Shown one piece after another: positions 1 to 6,314 of a stretch of 15,685 nt of DNA. Position 1 is the stretch's first letter. Each line of letters starts with the position of its first letter. Location: assembly GCA_002365025.1 (NCBI GenBank), contig DEYX01000276.1:516-16200 (forward strand). Direction: 5' to 3'. The translations under genes and the position numbers were made by a program. The notes under the pieces were generated by a model that saw only the letters and a program-made list of their open reading frames with translations, had not been told where the DNA came from and searched no databases. This DNA comes from Hungatella sp. UBA3147. Its GTDB lineage: Bacteria > Bacillota > Clostridia > Lachnospirales > Lachnospiraceae.

Positions 1-441
1 CCTACTGGGCCTACCGGAGACACCGGGCCTACGGGCGACACTGGGCCTATTGGGCTAACCGGAGACATCGGGCCTACTGGTGATACCGGACCTATTGGAC
101 CTACTGGGCCTACTGGTGACATCGGACTTACTGGCGACACTGGGCCTATTGGGCTAACTGGAGACATCGGGCCCACTGGCGACACTGGGCCTATCGGGCT
201 AACCGGAGACATCGGACCTACTGGTGATACTGGACCTACCGGAGACATCGGGACTACGGGTGATACCGGACCCATTGGACCTACTGGACCTGCCGGAGAC
301 ATCGGACTTACTGGCGACACAGGGCCTACCGGGCTAACCGGAGACATCGGCCCCACTGGCGACACTGGGCCTACTGGATCAATCGGAGACATCGGGCCTA
401 CTGGTGATGTCGGACCTACTGGACCTACCGGAGACATTGGA
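1..441 (+). repeat. Degenerate tandem repeat coding for Gly-X-Thr triplets
   Basis: The stretch is built from 9-base units of the type GGN-CCT-ACT and GGA-GAC-ATC, themselves arranged in larger repeats of about 27-63 bases (for example the units ending GGGCTAACCGGAGACATCGG recur several times). Third-position changes among copies are mostly silent, so the protein repeat is better conserved than the DNA. Such arrays change length by recombination or slippage, so allele length probably differs among strains. Confidence 0.9.
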
Positions 442-873
442 CCATCCTATATAAGGGTGTACAGGGCTAATCTGTCAGCTTCCGGATCCATTCCGTTAGA
501 AGTGCCATTGGGAAACGCCATCAATTACCGGGTGGCATACTCAACTGGAACCGAATTAAGTTTGTATCTCAGGGCATTTACTGAACTGAACCAAGTGACT
601 TGTGAATACAGGATAGTGTCTCATTACAGCACTGGTGCAATTGGTGCTTGGGACTTTCATGAAGGGGTTAATATCCAGGTTACTCCCACTTCCTCGGCGG
701 TAGACACTCCCATTTACAATAATACGAGAGAAACGCACAAAACATGGATCCGTATACAGGACCCCAATAATCCCAATTTCTGGTCAACTTATGAAGTAAA
801 TCTTTTTTCTTCAGCTAATGGTGCGAGGGTTATCGTTTGGGTTATCGTAGTCGACGAGGAAGGAACCTATTAA
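1..873 (+). CDS. Collagen-like (Gly-X-Thr) repeat protein, 5' partial
   Basis: The frame is open from base 1 to a TAA at 871-873, giving 290 visible residues; the start lies left of the window. Residues 1 to about 147 are uninterrupted Gly-X-Y triplets, mostly G-P-T, G-D-T, G-D-I and G-L-T, with Thr dominating the Y position. Residues from about 149 form a non-repetitive C-terminal domain (begins PSYIRVYRANLSAS, ends VIVVDEEGTY) rich in predicted beta strand. This layout matches bacterial collagen-like surface proteins such as BclA-type exosporium filaments, where Thr residues are glycosylated and the C-terminal domain trimerises. The GTG at 457 is an internal codon, not the start. A decayed glycosyltransferase follows on the same strand, which fits a glycoprotein locus. 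The exosporium role is inferred; a phage tail-fibre or other surface role is possible. Confidence 0.85.
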   Translation, partial: PTGPTGDTGPTGDTGPIGLTGDIGPTGDTGPIGPTGPTGDIGLTGDTGPIGLTGDIGPTGDTGPIGLTGDIGPTGDTGPTGDIGTTGDTGPIGPTGPAGDIGLTGDTGPTGLTGDIGPTGDTGPTGSIGDIGPTGDVGPTGPTGDIGPSYIRVYRANLSASGSIPLEVPLGNAINYRVAYSTGTELSLYLRAFTELNQVTCEYRIVSHYSTGAIGAWDFHEGVNIQVTPTSSAVDTPIYNNTRETHKTWIRIQDPNNPNFWSTYEVNLFSSANGARVIVWVIVVDEEGTY

Positions 874-952
874 GGGCTGCTATACCCCCCTGGGCGCTAA
901 GATTCGAAGGCGACTGCGATTGCATCGTGAAAGGATGCTTGTTTAATTGAGC

Positions 953-1414
953 AATAAAATTTGCGTGTACGCTATCTGCATAAATGAATCCGCGTTTGTT
1001 CACCGTTAGATGGACTTGATGGACGAGGCGGACTTGGTCGTTTTAACCGATACCGGCTCGGAGGACGACACGGTGGATAAACTGCGCGGCAGGGGCGCGC
1101 AGGTGTACATCAAGCGGATAAACCCCTGGCGGTTTGATAGGGCAAGGAACATATCTCTTGCCCATCTGCCGTAAGATGCCGATATCTGTATCTGCACCGA
1201 TCTTGACGAAGTATTTGAACCGGGCTGGCATGAAACGCTGGAGACGGTATGGAACTCCTCCTAAACCCGTGCCCGCAATCTCTTCACATCGGATTTTCAT
1301 GAGGAGGGAAACCCTCGCAAGCAGTTTATTAAAGAAAAAACACACCGGAATAAGGATTTTAAATGGGTATATCCGGTGCATGAGGTGTTGGAATACAGGG
1401 AGAGTGATCAATAG
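953..1414 (+). pseudogene. Family 2 glycosyltransferase relic, three in-frame stops
   Basis: One continuous frame reads KICVYAICINE, a stop, MDLMDEADLVVLTDTGS, EDDTVDKLRGRGAQVYIKR, NPWRFDRARNISLAHLP, a stop, DADICICTDLDEVFEPGW, a stop, then FKWVYPVHEVLEY. This is the N-terminal GT-A fold of a GT2 glycosyltransferase, with the TDTGS nucleotide-sugar region and the DLDEVF metal-binding (DXD-like) motif. In-frame stops are at 1007-1009 (TAG, where Trp is usual), 1172-1174 (TAA) and 1262-1264 (TAA), with the final TAG at 1412-1414. No clear ATG precedes KICVY; the expected start position reads AAT AAA. No frameshift is needed over about 460 bases. Its position 80 bp after a Thr-rich collagen-like gene suggests that it once glycosylated that protein. 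Full-length relatives are longer at the C-terminus, so the 3' end is also missing. Confidence 0.8.
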
Positions 1415-1517
1415 CCTTCAACTATTGAAAGCGAAAATCTTATTGAATGAATATTATTATCAAATCAGCTAAGTTTGGAAAAAACCTTACAATTGTAGAA
1501 GTAAATTTTAGGTAACA

Positions 1518-1547
1518 AAAAGAGTAGGAGATTAGTCCTACTCTTTT
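1518..1547. terminator. Bidirectional Rho-independent terminator
   Basis: A perfect 12-bp stem (1518-1529 AAAAGAGTAGGA and 1536-1547 TCCTACTCTTTT) closes a 6-base loop. T-rich flanks occur on both strands, so it can end the plus-strand relic region and the minus-strand membrane-protein gene that stops at 1571. Confidence 0.8.
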
Positions 1548-1570
1548 ATTTACTCAGCATCTATCCATGT

Positions 1571-1966
1571 TCATCTCGTAAGCCTGTCATGATATTTGTT
1601 TGTTCGTTTTTGTAAAAAGCTAACCCTTATTACACCAATAATAATAAATATAGCAGCAATGCTATACCCAATTACAGATAGCCACGGACTATCCTCAAAT
1701 TCGCCGTCAAGCAGTATTGAAGTATTTAGAATCGCAATAAAAACAGCGAAACAAAACAGCAAAATCGGAATAAGCCATCCCTTTTTAATTATGCAAGTGT
1801 TGTTTATTCCCAGCATTATCAAAATAAACCCTACAGACAACCCAATAGCACACATTCCGGGAGCATCTTCAAAAGCACCGAAAGCGAACAACATTCCCCC
1901 GATTAAGATTCCTAACCCTACAGGCACAATGACTTTTAGTTTTAAGAATTTGTCTATTGTAACCAC
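1571..1966 (-). CDS. Small four-helix membrane protein of unknown function
   Basis: The 131-residue product has four strongly hydrophobic segments, at about residues 10-30, 38-58, 62-84 and 96-116, separated by short polar loops. A basic tail follows (LQKRTNKYHDRLTR). The two halves look alike (FEDAPGMCAIGLSVGFILIM versus FEDSPWLSVIGYSIAAIFII), suggesting internal duplication of a two-helix unit. I do not recognise the family. The start is awkward: GTG at 1966-1964 sits directly against the Shine-Dalgarno AAAGGAG, whereas the codon at the ideal distance (1957-1955) is ATA. A TATAAT promoter lies upstream and a perfect terminator downstream, so it appears to be a single-gene unit. The opposite-strand ORF over the same bases is judged a shadow. 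Confidence 0.65.
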   Translation of the reverse strand: MVTIDKFLKLKVIVPVGLGILIGGMLFAFGAFEDAPGMCAIGLSVGFILIMLGINNTCIIKKGWLIPILLFCFAVFIAILNTSILLDGEFEDSPWLSVIGYSIAAIFIIIGVIRVSFLQKRTNKYHDRLTR

Positions 1967-1995
1967 TCCTTTGATTTTTTTGACTTTTTATGCAT

Positions 1996-2024
1996 ATTAT
2001 ATAATCAACCGTCGCAACCGTCGA
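1996..2024 (-). promoter_or_regulatory. Sigma-A-like promoter for the membrane-protein gene
   Basis: On the minus strand TCGACG (2024-2019) and TATAAT (2001-1996) are separated by 17 bases, matching the -35 box in 4 of 6 positions and the -10 box in all 6. The spacer and -35 box contain a 9-bp tandem repeat, CAACCGTCG, at 2006-2014 and 2015-2023, which could be a regulator site. Confidence 0.55.
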
Positions 2025-2069
2025 ATATGTATACCTCCAAACGTGAGTGTTGAATGTCATCCAATATAA

Positions 2070-2697
2070 ATTCGACATGTGGCCGGTTTTTGCACCTATG
2101 GTAACAACTAATAAATCTATCATACAGCGATGAACGACAACATAATTATTGTATCACTTTTAAAACAGAAAAGCAAGAAAAGAGTTCCATGCTCATTTTT
2201 CATACATTCCTTGAATTCTCACGCCTAAAAATCCCTTGCCCATTCAGAACAAAAAACTCTGGTGCTTTTTTCTGTTACTAAATTCCAGCGTCTAAAATTA
2301 TTGCCATTGCAGATTTTAGTTATGATGCCATGGACACCATTATACGAACCAAAGAGCAGCATGAAGAGAAATCCTTTTGAATTAATGTTAAATTACTTTC
2401 ATCGGAACGAAAAGCATTATTCCAAGCTCATCGTTGTTCGCTTTCAGCAGGCGGAGGCAGGAATATGAAAGATAAGAATTGATAATAAGCCAAAATCCTT
2501 TTGAATATCATTTCCATACTGACGCAAAGACGCAGCAATGCACCTCAGGACACCAATAGTCACCTTTATAAGCATCCCATGCGAATGTATGTTCGTTTTA
2601 TAATAGAAATGAAAGGAAGCAAATAATGCTTCCTTCAAACTGTAAACATACTATATTTTTGTATTTACATTATGCAGTGCTTGAATTATTATACATC
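2070..2697. other. Gene-poor stretch with possible coding debris
   Basis: No gene with a start, ribosome site and plausible protein is visible. On the plus strand around 2310-2480 one frame gives protein-like but stop-interrupted text (IADFSYDAMDTIIRTKEQHE, a TGA, then INVKLLSSERKALFQAH), which may be a relic of an unidentified gene. A hairpin is listed separately at 2613-2635. Confidence 0.3.
2613..2635. repeat. Perfect 9-bp hairpin
   Basis: AAGGAAGCA (2613-2621) and TGCTTCCTT (2627-2635) are perfect inverted copies around a 5-base loop. On the plus strand no T-run follows. The minus-strand continuation (TTCATTTCT) is moderately T-rich, so it may be a weak minus-strand terminator or a leftover of one. 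Confidence 0.45.
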
Positions 2698-2731
2698 CAA
2701 AAGCCGTGATTAAAAATAGTCGCGGCTTTTG
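2698..2731. terminator. Rho-independent terminator between relic zone and stalk-domain gene
   Basis: Arms CAAAAGCCGTGA (2698-2709) and TCGCGGCTTTTG (2720-2731) pair over 12 positions with one T-G wobble around a 10-base loop. The stem ends in TTTT on either strand. It lies about 95 bases beyond the stop of the minus-strand gene ending at 2827 and probably terminates it. Confidence 0.65.
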
Positions 2732-2826
2732 ATACATTGTTAAACTGGAAGTTGACGAGGAGATAAAATCTTATGGATACTTTTAATAGGGTATCCTCTT
2801 CCTTGTTGTCTATCGCATTGGACTTT

Positions 2827-3441
2827 TCAATTGATTGTACCTACAATCTTTACGTTCCCGCCATATTTGAATACACCGGAACAATTATACTGCCAAATTC
2901 CTTTTTCCAAAGCTATCTCTTTTGTTATGTTAGCGGAGCCGATTGTAATGTGCTGTTCTTTACCGTTCGGGTCAAATAAGAATAAATCTACCGACCCACC
3001 TTTAATATCCGAGGTAATATTTAAGGTTAATGTTTGATTATTTTCCGCTTGGAATGAGCCAGATTCAGCTATGTTCGTCTGGTTGGTATTATTGATTAAA
3101 TTCATAACGATATTCCCATCGGAAATAATGTCGCTAATAACTTCACGCAAACTGTTGTTACCAGGAATTAAATCAACCGTATTTTTTACGTCGTCATAAT
3201 TAACGGTATATCCGAGCTTTTCCAGCAATTCATATGCCGGCACATACAAACTCGCGTTTTGCTCATTATCCCTTGTAATCGAAATTAAGGACTTACTAAG
3301 CGGTAAAGAAGCCCCATTAAGCGTAACTTTCGTATTGCTCAAAGTCGCGGACTTAATACCCGTTGCCGCAAATACCGTCGTTATCCCCAGCGTTCCTATG
3401 ATGACCCCCGCTACTAAACTTTTTATATCAAACTTTTTCAT
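2827..3441 (-). CDS. Secreted stalk-domain (copper amine oxidase N-terminal-like) protein
   Basis: The 204-residue product starts at an ATG with a good ribosome site (GGAGGG, 7 bases upstream). Residues 1-26 are a signal peptide: basic MKKFDIKS, a hydrophobic run, then cleavage after TVFA. Residues 30-95 match the small beta-rich domain annotated as copper amine oxidase N-terminal or stalk domain (VTLNGASLPLSKSLIS, LYVPAYELLEKLGYTVNYD, NTVDLIP), which is common in exported clostridial and paenibacillal proteins and is not itself an oxidase. Residues 125-204 form a second beta-rich segment (SVDLFLFDPNGKEQHITIGS) ending KIVGTIN. There is no sortase motif or lipobox, so it is probably released or wall-associated. 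A 137-base leader lies between its extended -10 promoter and the start. Exact function unknown. Confidence 0.75.
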   Translation of the reverse strand: MKKFDIKSLVAGVIIGTLGITTVFAATGIKSATLSNTKVTLNGASLPLSKSLISITRDNEQNASLYVPAYELLEKLGYTVNYDDVKNTVDLIPGNNSLREVISDIISDGNIVMNLINNTNQTNIAESGSFQAENNQTLTLNITSDIKGGSVDLFLFDPNGKEQHITIGSANITKEIALEKGIWQYNCSGVFKYGGNVKIVGTIN

Positions 3442-3455
3442 TTATATACCCTCCA

Positions 3456-3521
3456 CTTTTAGGATTTGAAGTGCTGCGGGCCGACTACAACCACTACCCC
3501 GGCGGCATCTTTTGCTCTTAA
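3456..3521 (+). pseudogene. Possible C-terminal gene remnant, antisense to a leader
   Basis: In one plus-strand frame the bases read LLGFEVLRADYNHYPGGIFCS followed by TAA at 3519-3521. The composition is GC-richer than the surroundings and the text is protein-like, but there is no start or 5' part. It overlaps, in antisense, the leader of the stalk-domain gene. It may be a true gene end left by deletion, or chance. Confidence 0.25.
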
Positions 3522-3578
3522 TCCCCCCGCAGGACCCACCGCCGATACGCTCACCTGTGCCGATTGCTCATTCGCACT

Positions 3579-3725
3579 ATGCTTATTATAACATATACAA
3601 TTCTAATTATATACATCAAACATATTAATTATTATGATCTTGGGACCGATGACCACCCAGCCGCTTGGGATACATTTGAGTCGTTTACGTGGACCGGTTG
3701 GATATATCGTCTTTGGTTTTCTTAA
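3579..3725 (+). pseudogene. Possible C-terminal gene remnant or small ORF
   Basis: A 48-codon frame from ATG 3579-3581 to TAA 3723-3725 has a low-complexity AT-rich first third. A convincing coding-like end follows, including TDDHPAAWDTFESFTWTGW and then IYRLWFS, with clustered aromatic residues. No ribosome site precedes the ATG, so the first third is probably non-coding. I read 3628-3725 as the surviving 3' end of a lost gene. The family is not recognised. Confidence 0.3.
3585..3593 (-). promoter_or_regulatory. Extended -10 promoter for the stalk-domain gene
   Basis: On the minus strand TGTTATAAT (3593-3585) is a perfect TATAAT with the TG extension. No good -35 box is seen 17 bases upstream, which is normal for extended -10 promoters. 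Transcription from here would give a leader of about 137 bases that is clearly GC-richer than its surroundings. Confidence 0.45.
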
Positions 3726-3736
3726 AGGAGTATTTT

Positions 3737-3940
3737 TTACTCTACGTCTATTTCTTTAAGTGTATTTTTATCATTCCTCTTATTTACCCTATGAAATATT
3801 GAATAAATAAGTATAAATTCGTAATAATTCTCTGTTTCTACTCTTTTTACTTTTGGCCTTCCATTCTTTATATCGCACACTTTAACAGGGAGTACGCCCT
3901 CCCCAATAATTGTAACTACGCCTGTTTTTTTAGATTTCAT
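3737..3940 (-). CDS. Small hypothetical protein, 67 aa
   Basis: An ATG at 3940-3938 is preceded by AAGGAG with a 5-base spacer, a strong ribosome site that supports real translation. The product begins MKSKKTGVVTIIGEGVLPVK, is basic overall (many Lys and Arg in the middle, GRPKVKRVE) and has no signal peptide, membrane helix or cysteine pair beyond one Cys (VCDIKNG). I do not recognise it. A short beta-rich N-terminal half followed by a charged tail could suit a small nucleic-acid-binding or regulatory protein, but this is a guess. No partner gene sits in the same orientation within 500 bases. Confidence 0.5.
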   Translation of the reverse strand: MKSKKTGVVTIIGEGVLPVKVCDIKNGRPKVKRVETENYYEFILIYSIFHRVNKRNDKNTLKEIDVE

Positions 3941-4016
3941 TTGACTCCTTCAATCTAAACGTTTAACAATTAGAAATTTAGATACAAGAATTAACGAGTA
4001 TTGCATTTTAATTAGT

Positions 4017-4370
4017 TTGGATAATACTATTTTCACAAAACGCTTTCAGATAATCAATGAAAGTTTAGACAGTAATACTTATGAAAATAAATATTCGGAT
4101 ATTATAAAAGGCCCTGTTTTAAAACATAAAACAGAATATACTATTTACAATCTCAAACAGAATGGAGATGTAATATATTTGAGCGACATTATTAACAATA
4201 ATGAGATTCAATTAATTTATGGTTATATTGCGATAACAAAAAAGCGACCGCTGGTGTATTGGATAATCGAGCGAAAACGCAAGAATCTATCCAATAAACT
4301 ACCAACGACCGCCTTTAGCAATCGAGTTTCATTGATGTTAAATTTTGATCATAGTATAAATGAAAAGTAG
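4017..4370 (+). CDS. Doubtful 117-aa ORF
   Basis: The frame is open from 3945 to a TAG at 4368-4370, but the only starts are weak (TTG at 4017) and no Shine-Dalgarno is visible. The first 75 residues are polar and Asn/Ile-rich in a way AT-rich non-coding DNA could produce. The last third (KKRPLVYWIIERKRKNLSNK) spans a structured inverted repeat, which argues that part of the frame is not under coding constraint. It could be a decayed gene or chance. No family recognised. Confidence 0.2.
   Translation: MDNTIFTKRFQIINESLDSNTYENKYSDIIKGPVLKHKTEYTIYNLKQNGDVIYLSDIINNNEIQLIYGYIAITKKRPLVYWIIERKRKNLSNKLPTTAFSNRVSLMLNFDHSINEK
4251..4305. repeat. Nested inverted repeat
   Basis: TATTGGATA (4257-4265) and TATCCAATA (4288-4296) form a 9-bp perfect stem. 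Outside it TGGT (4252-4255) can pair with ACCA (4301-4304) across small bulges. Inside it GCG-AAAA-CGC (4271-4280) forms a small hairpin. CGACCGC occurs on both sides (4245-4251 and 4306-4312) in direct orientation, and AATCGAG is repeated near both arms. It could be a relic element end, a structured RNA or chance. Confidence 0.4.
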
Positions 4371-4487
4371 GACTTTGTCAACTTTCAAATAATCTATGAT
4401 ACTTTAAATTCCACTTCTAATTTAAATAAAAGTACTCTTTTATCGGGTTATATAGTAGTTGTTTTTTACAAACGTCTACATGGACAT

Positions 4488-5771
4488 TTAAAGCTTCTGT
4501 ATGTAATATTGAGTATTGATAATAAACCACATTTGGGTATTGAATCTCATAATAGTCCAAATAGACAAACCCTGAAGATCATACTCATCAGCCAGCCTGG
4601 CTCGTGACTCAAAGCTTCTTGCATCTTTAAACCATACTAAATGCTGAATCCCATTATTATCTAAAAAATAGTAATAAGGTGATTGAGCTATTTCATTAAA
4701 TTGTATTGGTACATTATTATATACCGCAAGCTGTATTGCATCTTCGTTAGTTATTATAGTGCCCACTGAGATGCCATGAAGATAGGGAAGTGTCCAATTA
4801 TAACCATGAGTAACGATACCTAAAAGAATCTGATCAGAGGGAATAATACCAACCGCATAATCTAACAATTCTCTCATGACATAGATAGGATAAGTTGCGT
4901 TTGGAAAACCGCTAGACCTTGCCCAATCATAAGATGAAAATATAACTCCATCTACAACTTCAGATAACTTTGAATAGTCCAGTCTTTCAAAACTGGTATT
5001 AACACTATAAATATTCGTAAAGGGCGTTATGGTAAGGAATATCTTGAAACCTTCTTCGTGGAATGCCGCTGACGCTCTTTTCAAATACTCTGCAATGCTA
5101 TTTATGTTATCATGGTTAACGTATCTAAAATATACATTTATACCATAATAACCCTTCACTTTTAGTATTTGAAGGGCATTATCTATAAGACGATCCTGTA
5201 CAATAGGATTATTTAAAATCTCATAGTTCAGATCATAACTAACTATTCCTTCTTCCGAAATAGAGGAAACAAATAAGAGGGGTGCAGCACCATAAGTTTT
5301 AGCAAGATTAACAAGTTCCGTATCATCAGCATATGGAACAATCTCTCCTTCTTTTGTAACTCTATAACTGAATATAGAAAGATAAGTTAGAAAAGGAAGT
5401 GTTTTTATTAAAACAGATTTATCTATGTAGGGAAAAGTATAACCATTGGTGGCAACTGTTCTTAATTTATTCGTCTGATAGCTTATTACTATGGTTTCAC
5501 CAACGTACATAGATACTCTATCGGAAAGATAGGGGTTGTTTCTTAATAATTCCATTGATGAAACGTTATACTGCTCAGCAATACTCTCCAAGGTATCACC
5601 TGCCTTAACAACATGAATTGTTTCAGGTTGAATAATCACAATAGTTTGGCCTACTGCCAGGTTGTCAGGGTTTGTAATTCCGTTTTCTAATATTAATCTG
5701 TCAACAGGGATTTTGTAATATTCTGATATTGATTTAATGGTTTCGCCGGGTTGGACAACATGTATGATCAT
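4488..5771 (-). CDS. LysM-LysM-GH18 protein (SleL/YaaH-like) with altered active site
   Basis: The start chosen is ATG 5771-5769, because GAGGG lies just upstream; the TTG 12 bases earlier overlaps that ribosome site. The product has 427 residues. Residues 2-47 and 51-97 are two LysM peptidoglycan-binding repeats (IIHVVQPGETIKSISEYYKI, TIHVVKAGDTLESIAEQYNV). Residues from about 105 form a GH18 TIM barrel, with SSYDWA near 280, GIVTHGYNWTLPY near 330 and GLSIWTIMRF near 402. This is the layout of spore-cortex N-acetylglucosaminidases such as SleL and YaaH. The catalytic strand, normally DG-I/V-N-I-D-F-E, here reads Y209-G-I-N-V-Y214-F-R216, so the two Asp and the proton-donating Glu are gone. 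There is no signal peptide, as in SleL/YaaH homologues loaded from the mother cell. I infer a peptidoglycan-binding pseudo-enzyme on the spore, not an active hydrolase. Confidence 0.88.
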   Translation of the reverse strand: MIIHVVQPGETIKSISEYYKIPVDRLILENGITNPDNLAVGQTIVIIQPETIHVVKAGDTLESIAEQYNVSSMELLRNNPYLSDRVSMYVGETIVISYQTNKLRTVATNGYTFPYIDKSVLIKTLPFLTYLSIFSYRVTKEGEIVPYADDTELVNLAKTYGAAPLLFVSSISEEGIVSYDLNYEILNNPIVQDRLIDNALQILKVKGYYGINVYFRYVNHDNINSIAEYLKRASAAFHEEGFKIFLTITPFTNIYSVNTSFERLDYSKLSEVVDGVIFSSYDWARSSGFPNATYPIYVMRELLDYAVGIIPSDQILLGIVTHGYNWTLPYLHGISVGTIITNEDAIQLAVYNNVPIQFNEIAQSPYYYFLDNNGIQHLVWFKDARSFESRARLADEYDLQGLSIWTIMRFNTQMWFIINTQYYIQKL

Positions 5772-5904
5772 GACTTCCCTCAAATGATCTTATTAATTCC
5801 ATTATATGCTAATCATACGCGTTCATAACATCATAGAGTAGATATTAATGTATTTAATTGGTTATGTAGTTAGAAAATCAATGATGTGAAATTTCTCCTA
5901 AAAA

Positions 5905-5940
5905 TGAAAACACCCATCAACTAATTCGACAGGTGTTTCA
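5905..5940 (-). terminator. Rho-independent terminator on the minus strand
   Basis: TGAAACACC (minus-strand arm 5940-5932) pairs with GGTGTTTTCA (5914-5905) with one bulged base. A partly self-pairing 17-base loop lies between, and TTTTT follows shortly after. It ends the minus-strand lipoprotein region before the GH18 gene. Confidence 0.5.
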
Positions 5941-5958
5941 AACAAGGGAGGGTTCTCC

Positions 5959-6033
5959 ATGAATAACTCCAAACTGATTAATATCCCACACAGTTTGAAG
6001 GTTTGCATGAATTTTAGAATACTTGTCCATTAA
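5959..6033 (+). CDS. 24-codon ORF with strong ribosome site, possibly a truncated gene
   Basis: ATG 5959-5961 is preceded by GGGAGGG with a 5-base spacer, one of the best Shine-Dalgarno sequences in the window. The frame runs MNNSKLINIPHSLKVCMNFR and four more residues to TAA at 6031-6033. The sequence looks like the N-terminus of a longer cytosolic protein cut short, perhaps an insertion-sequence transposase, but I cannot identify it. It could also be a leader peptide with no gene left behind it. Confidence 0.3.
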   Translation: MNNSKLINIPHSLKVCMNFRILVH

Positions 6034-6081
6034 ACCGTGAAATGCGGTATAGTTGTTTTTTATTCTTGTTTGGATAATTCT

Positions 6082-6306
6082 TTATATATATATATATTGA
6101 TTATTTTCATCCAAACTATATTCACCAATTACTTCGGTTATTCCGTGTTCTAAATCCAAAGTTCCATAATTGCCATATTCATAAGTATTAATAAAAATAA
6201 TTGCCGTATTATCTTCAAATGCAATGACAATATTATCATTCATCTTACTGCTTATTCTTACAAACTCTACAAAGTCGGAATTAGGAATATTATCGAAATC
6301 GTTCAT
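6082..6306 (-). CDS. Small hypothetical protein, 74 aa, possibly the split second half of the lipoprotein
   Basis: ATG 6306-6304 lies 8 bases after the stop of the upstream lipoprotein gene. The gap has no good ribosome site, so expression would depend on coupling. The product is acidic, lacks a signal peptide and reads like an extracellular beta domain (NDNIVIAFEDNTAIIFINTY, YGNYGTLDLEHGITEVIGEY). That fits the idea that the two ORFs were once one lipoprotein of about 150 residues, split by a frameshift plus stop. Its 3' end, encoding QYIYI, lies in a TA dinucleotide run (6083-6096), so the end of the frame is slippage-prone. Confidence 0.5.
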   Translation of the reverse strand: MNDFDNIPNSDFVEFVRISSKMNDNIVIAFEDNTAIIFINTYEYGNYGTLDLEHGITEVIGEYSLDENNQYIYI

Positions 6307-6314
6307 TTTTATAT

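Noticed and set aside
1..441. CRISPR array
   Set aside because: The repeats are contiguous 9-base-based coding units keeping a Gly-X-Thr frame, without spacers.
1043..1411. 122-codon minus-strand ORF and 112-codon plus-strand ORF over the glycosyltransferase relic
   Set aside because: The coherent GT2 protein text lies in another plus frame; these ORFs are shadows of it, made long by the coding composition.
1596..2069. 157-codon plus-strand ORF opposite the membrane-protein gene
   Set aside because: It mirrors a strongly hydrophobic minus-strand gene that has a promoter, ribosome site and terminator; the plus frame has none of these.
2444..2638. 64-codon minus-strand ORF
   Set aside because: It starts inside a perfect hairpin, lacks a ribosome site and has no recognisable features.
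3442..3580. Cyclic-di-GMP or other known riboswitch in the stalk-domain leader
   Set aside because: The leader does not show the conserved core of the classes I can recall; only the length and GC content suggested it.
5772..5830. Sporulation-sigma promoter (SigK-like GCATATAATG) before the LysM-GH18 gene
   Set aside because: The -10-like element is good, but no matching -35 at proper spacing is visible, and TATAAT could equally be a vegetative box.
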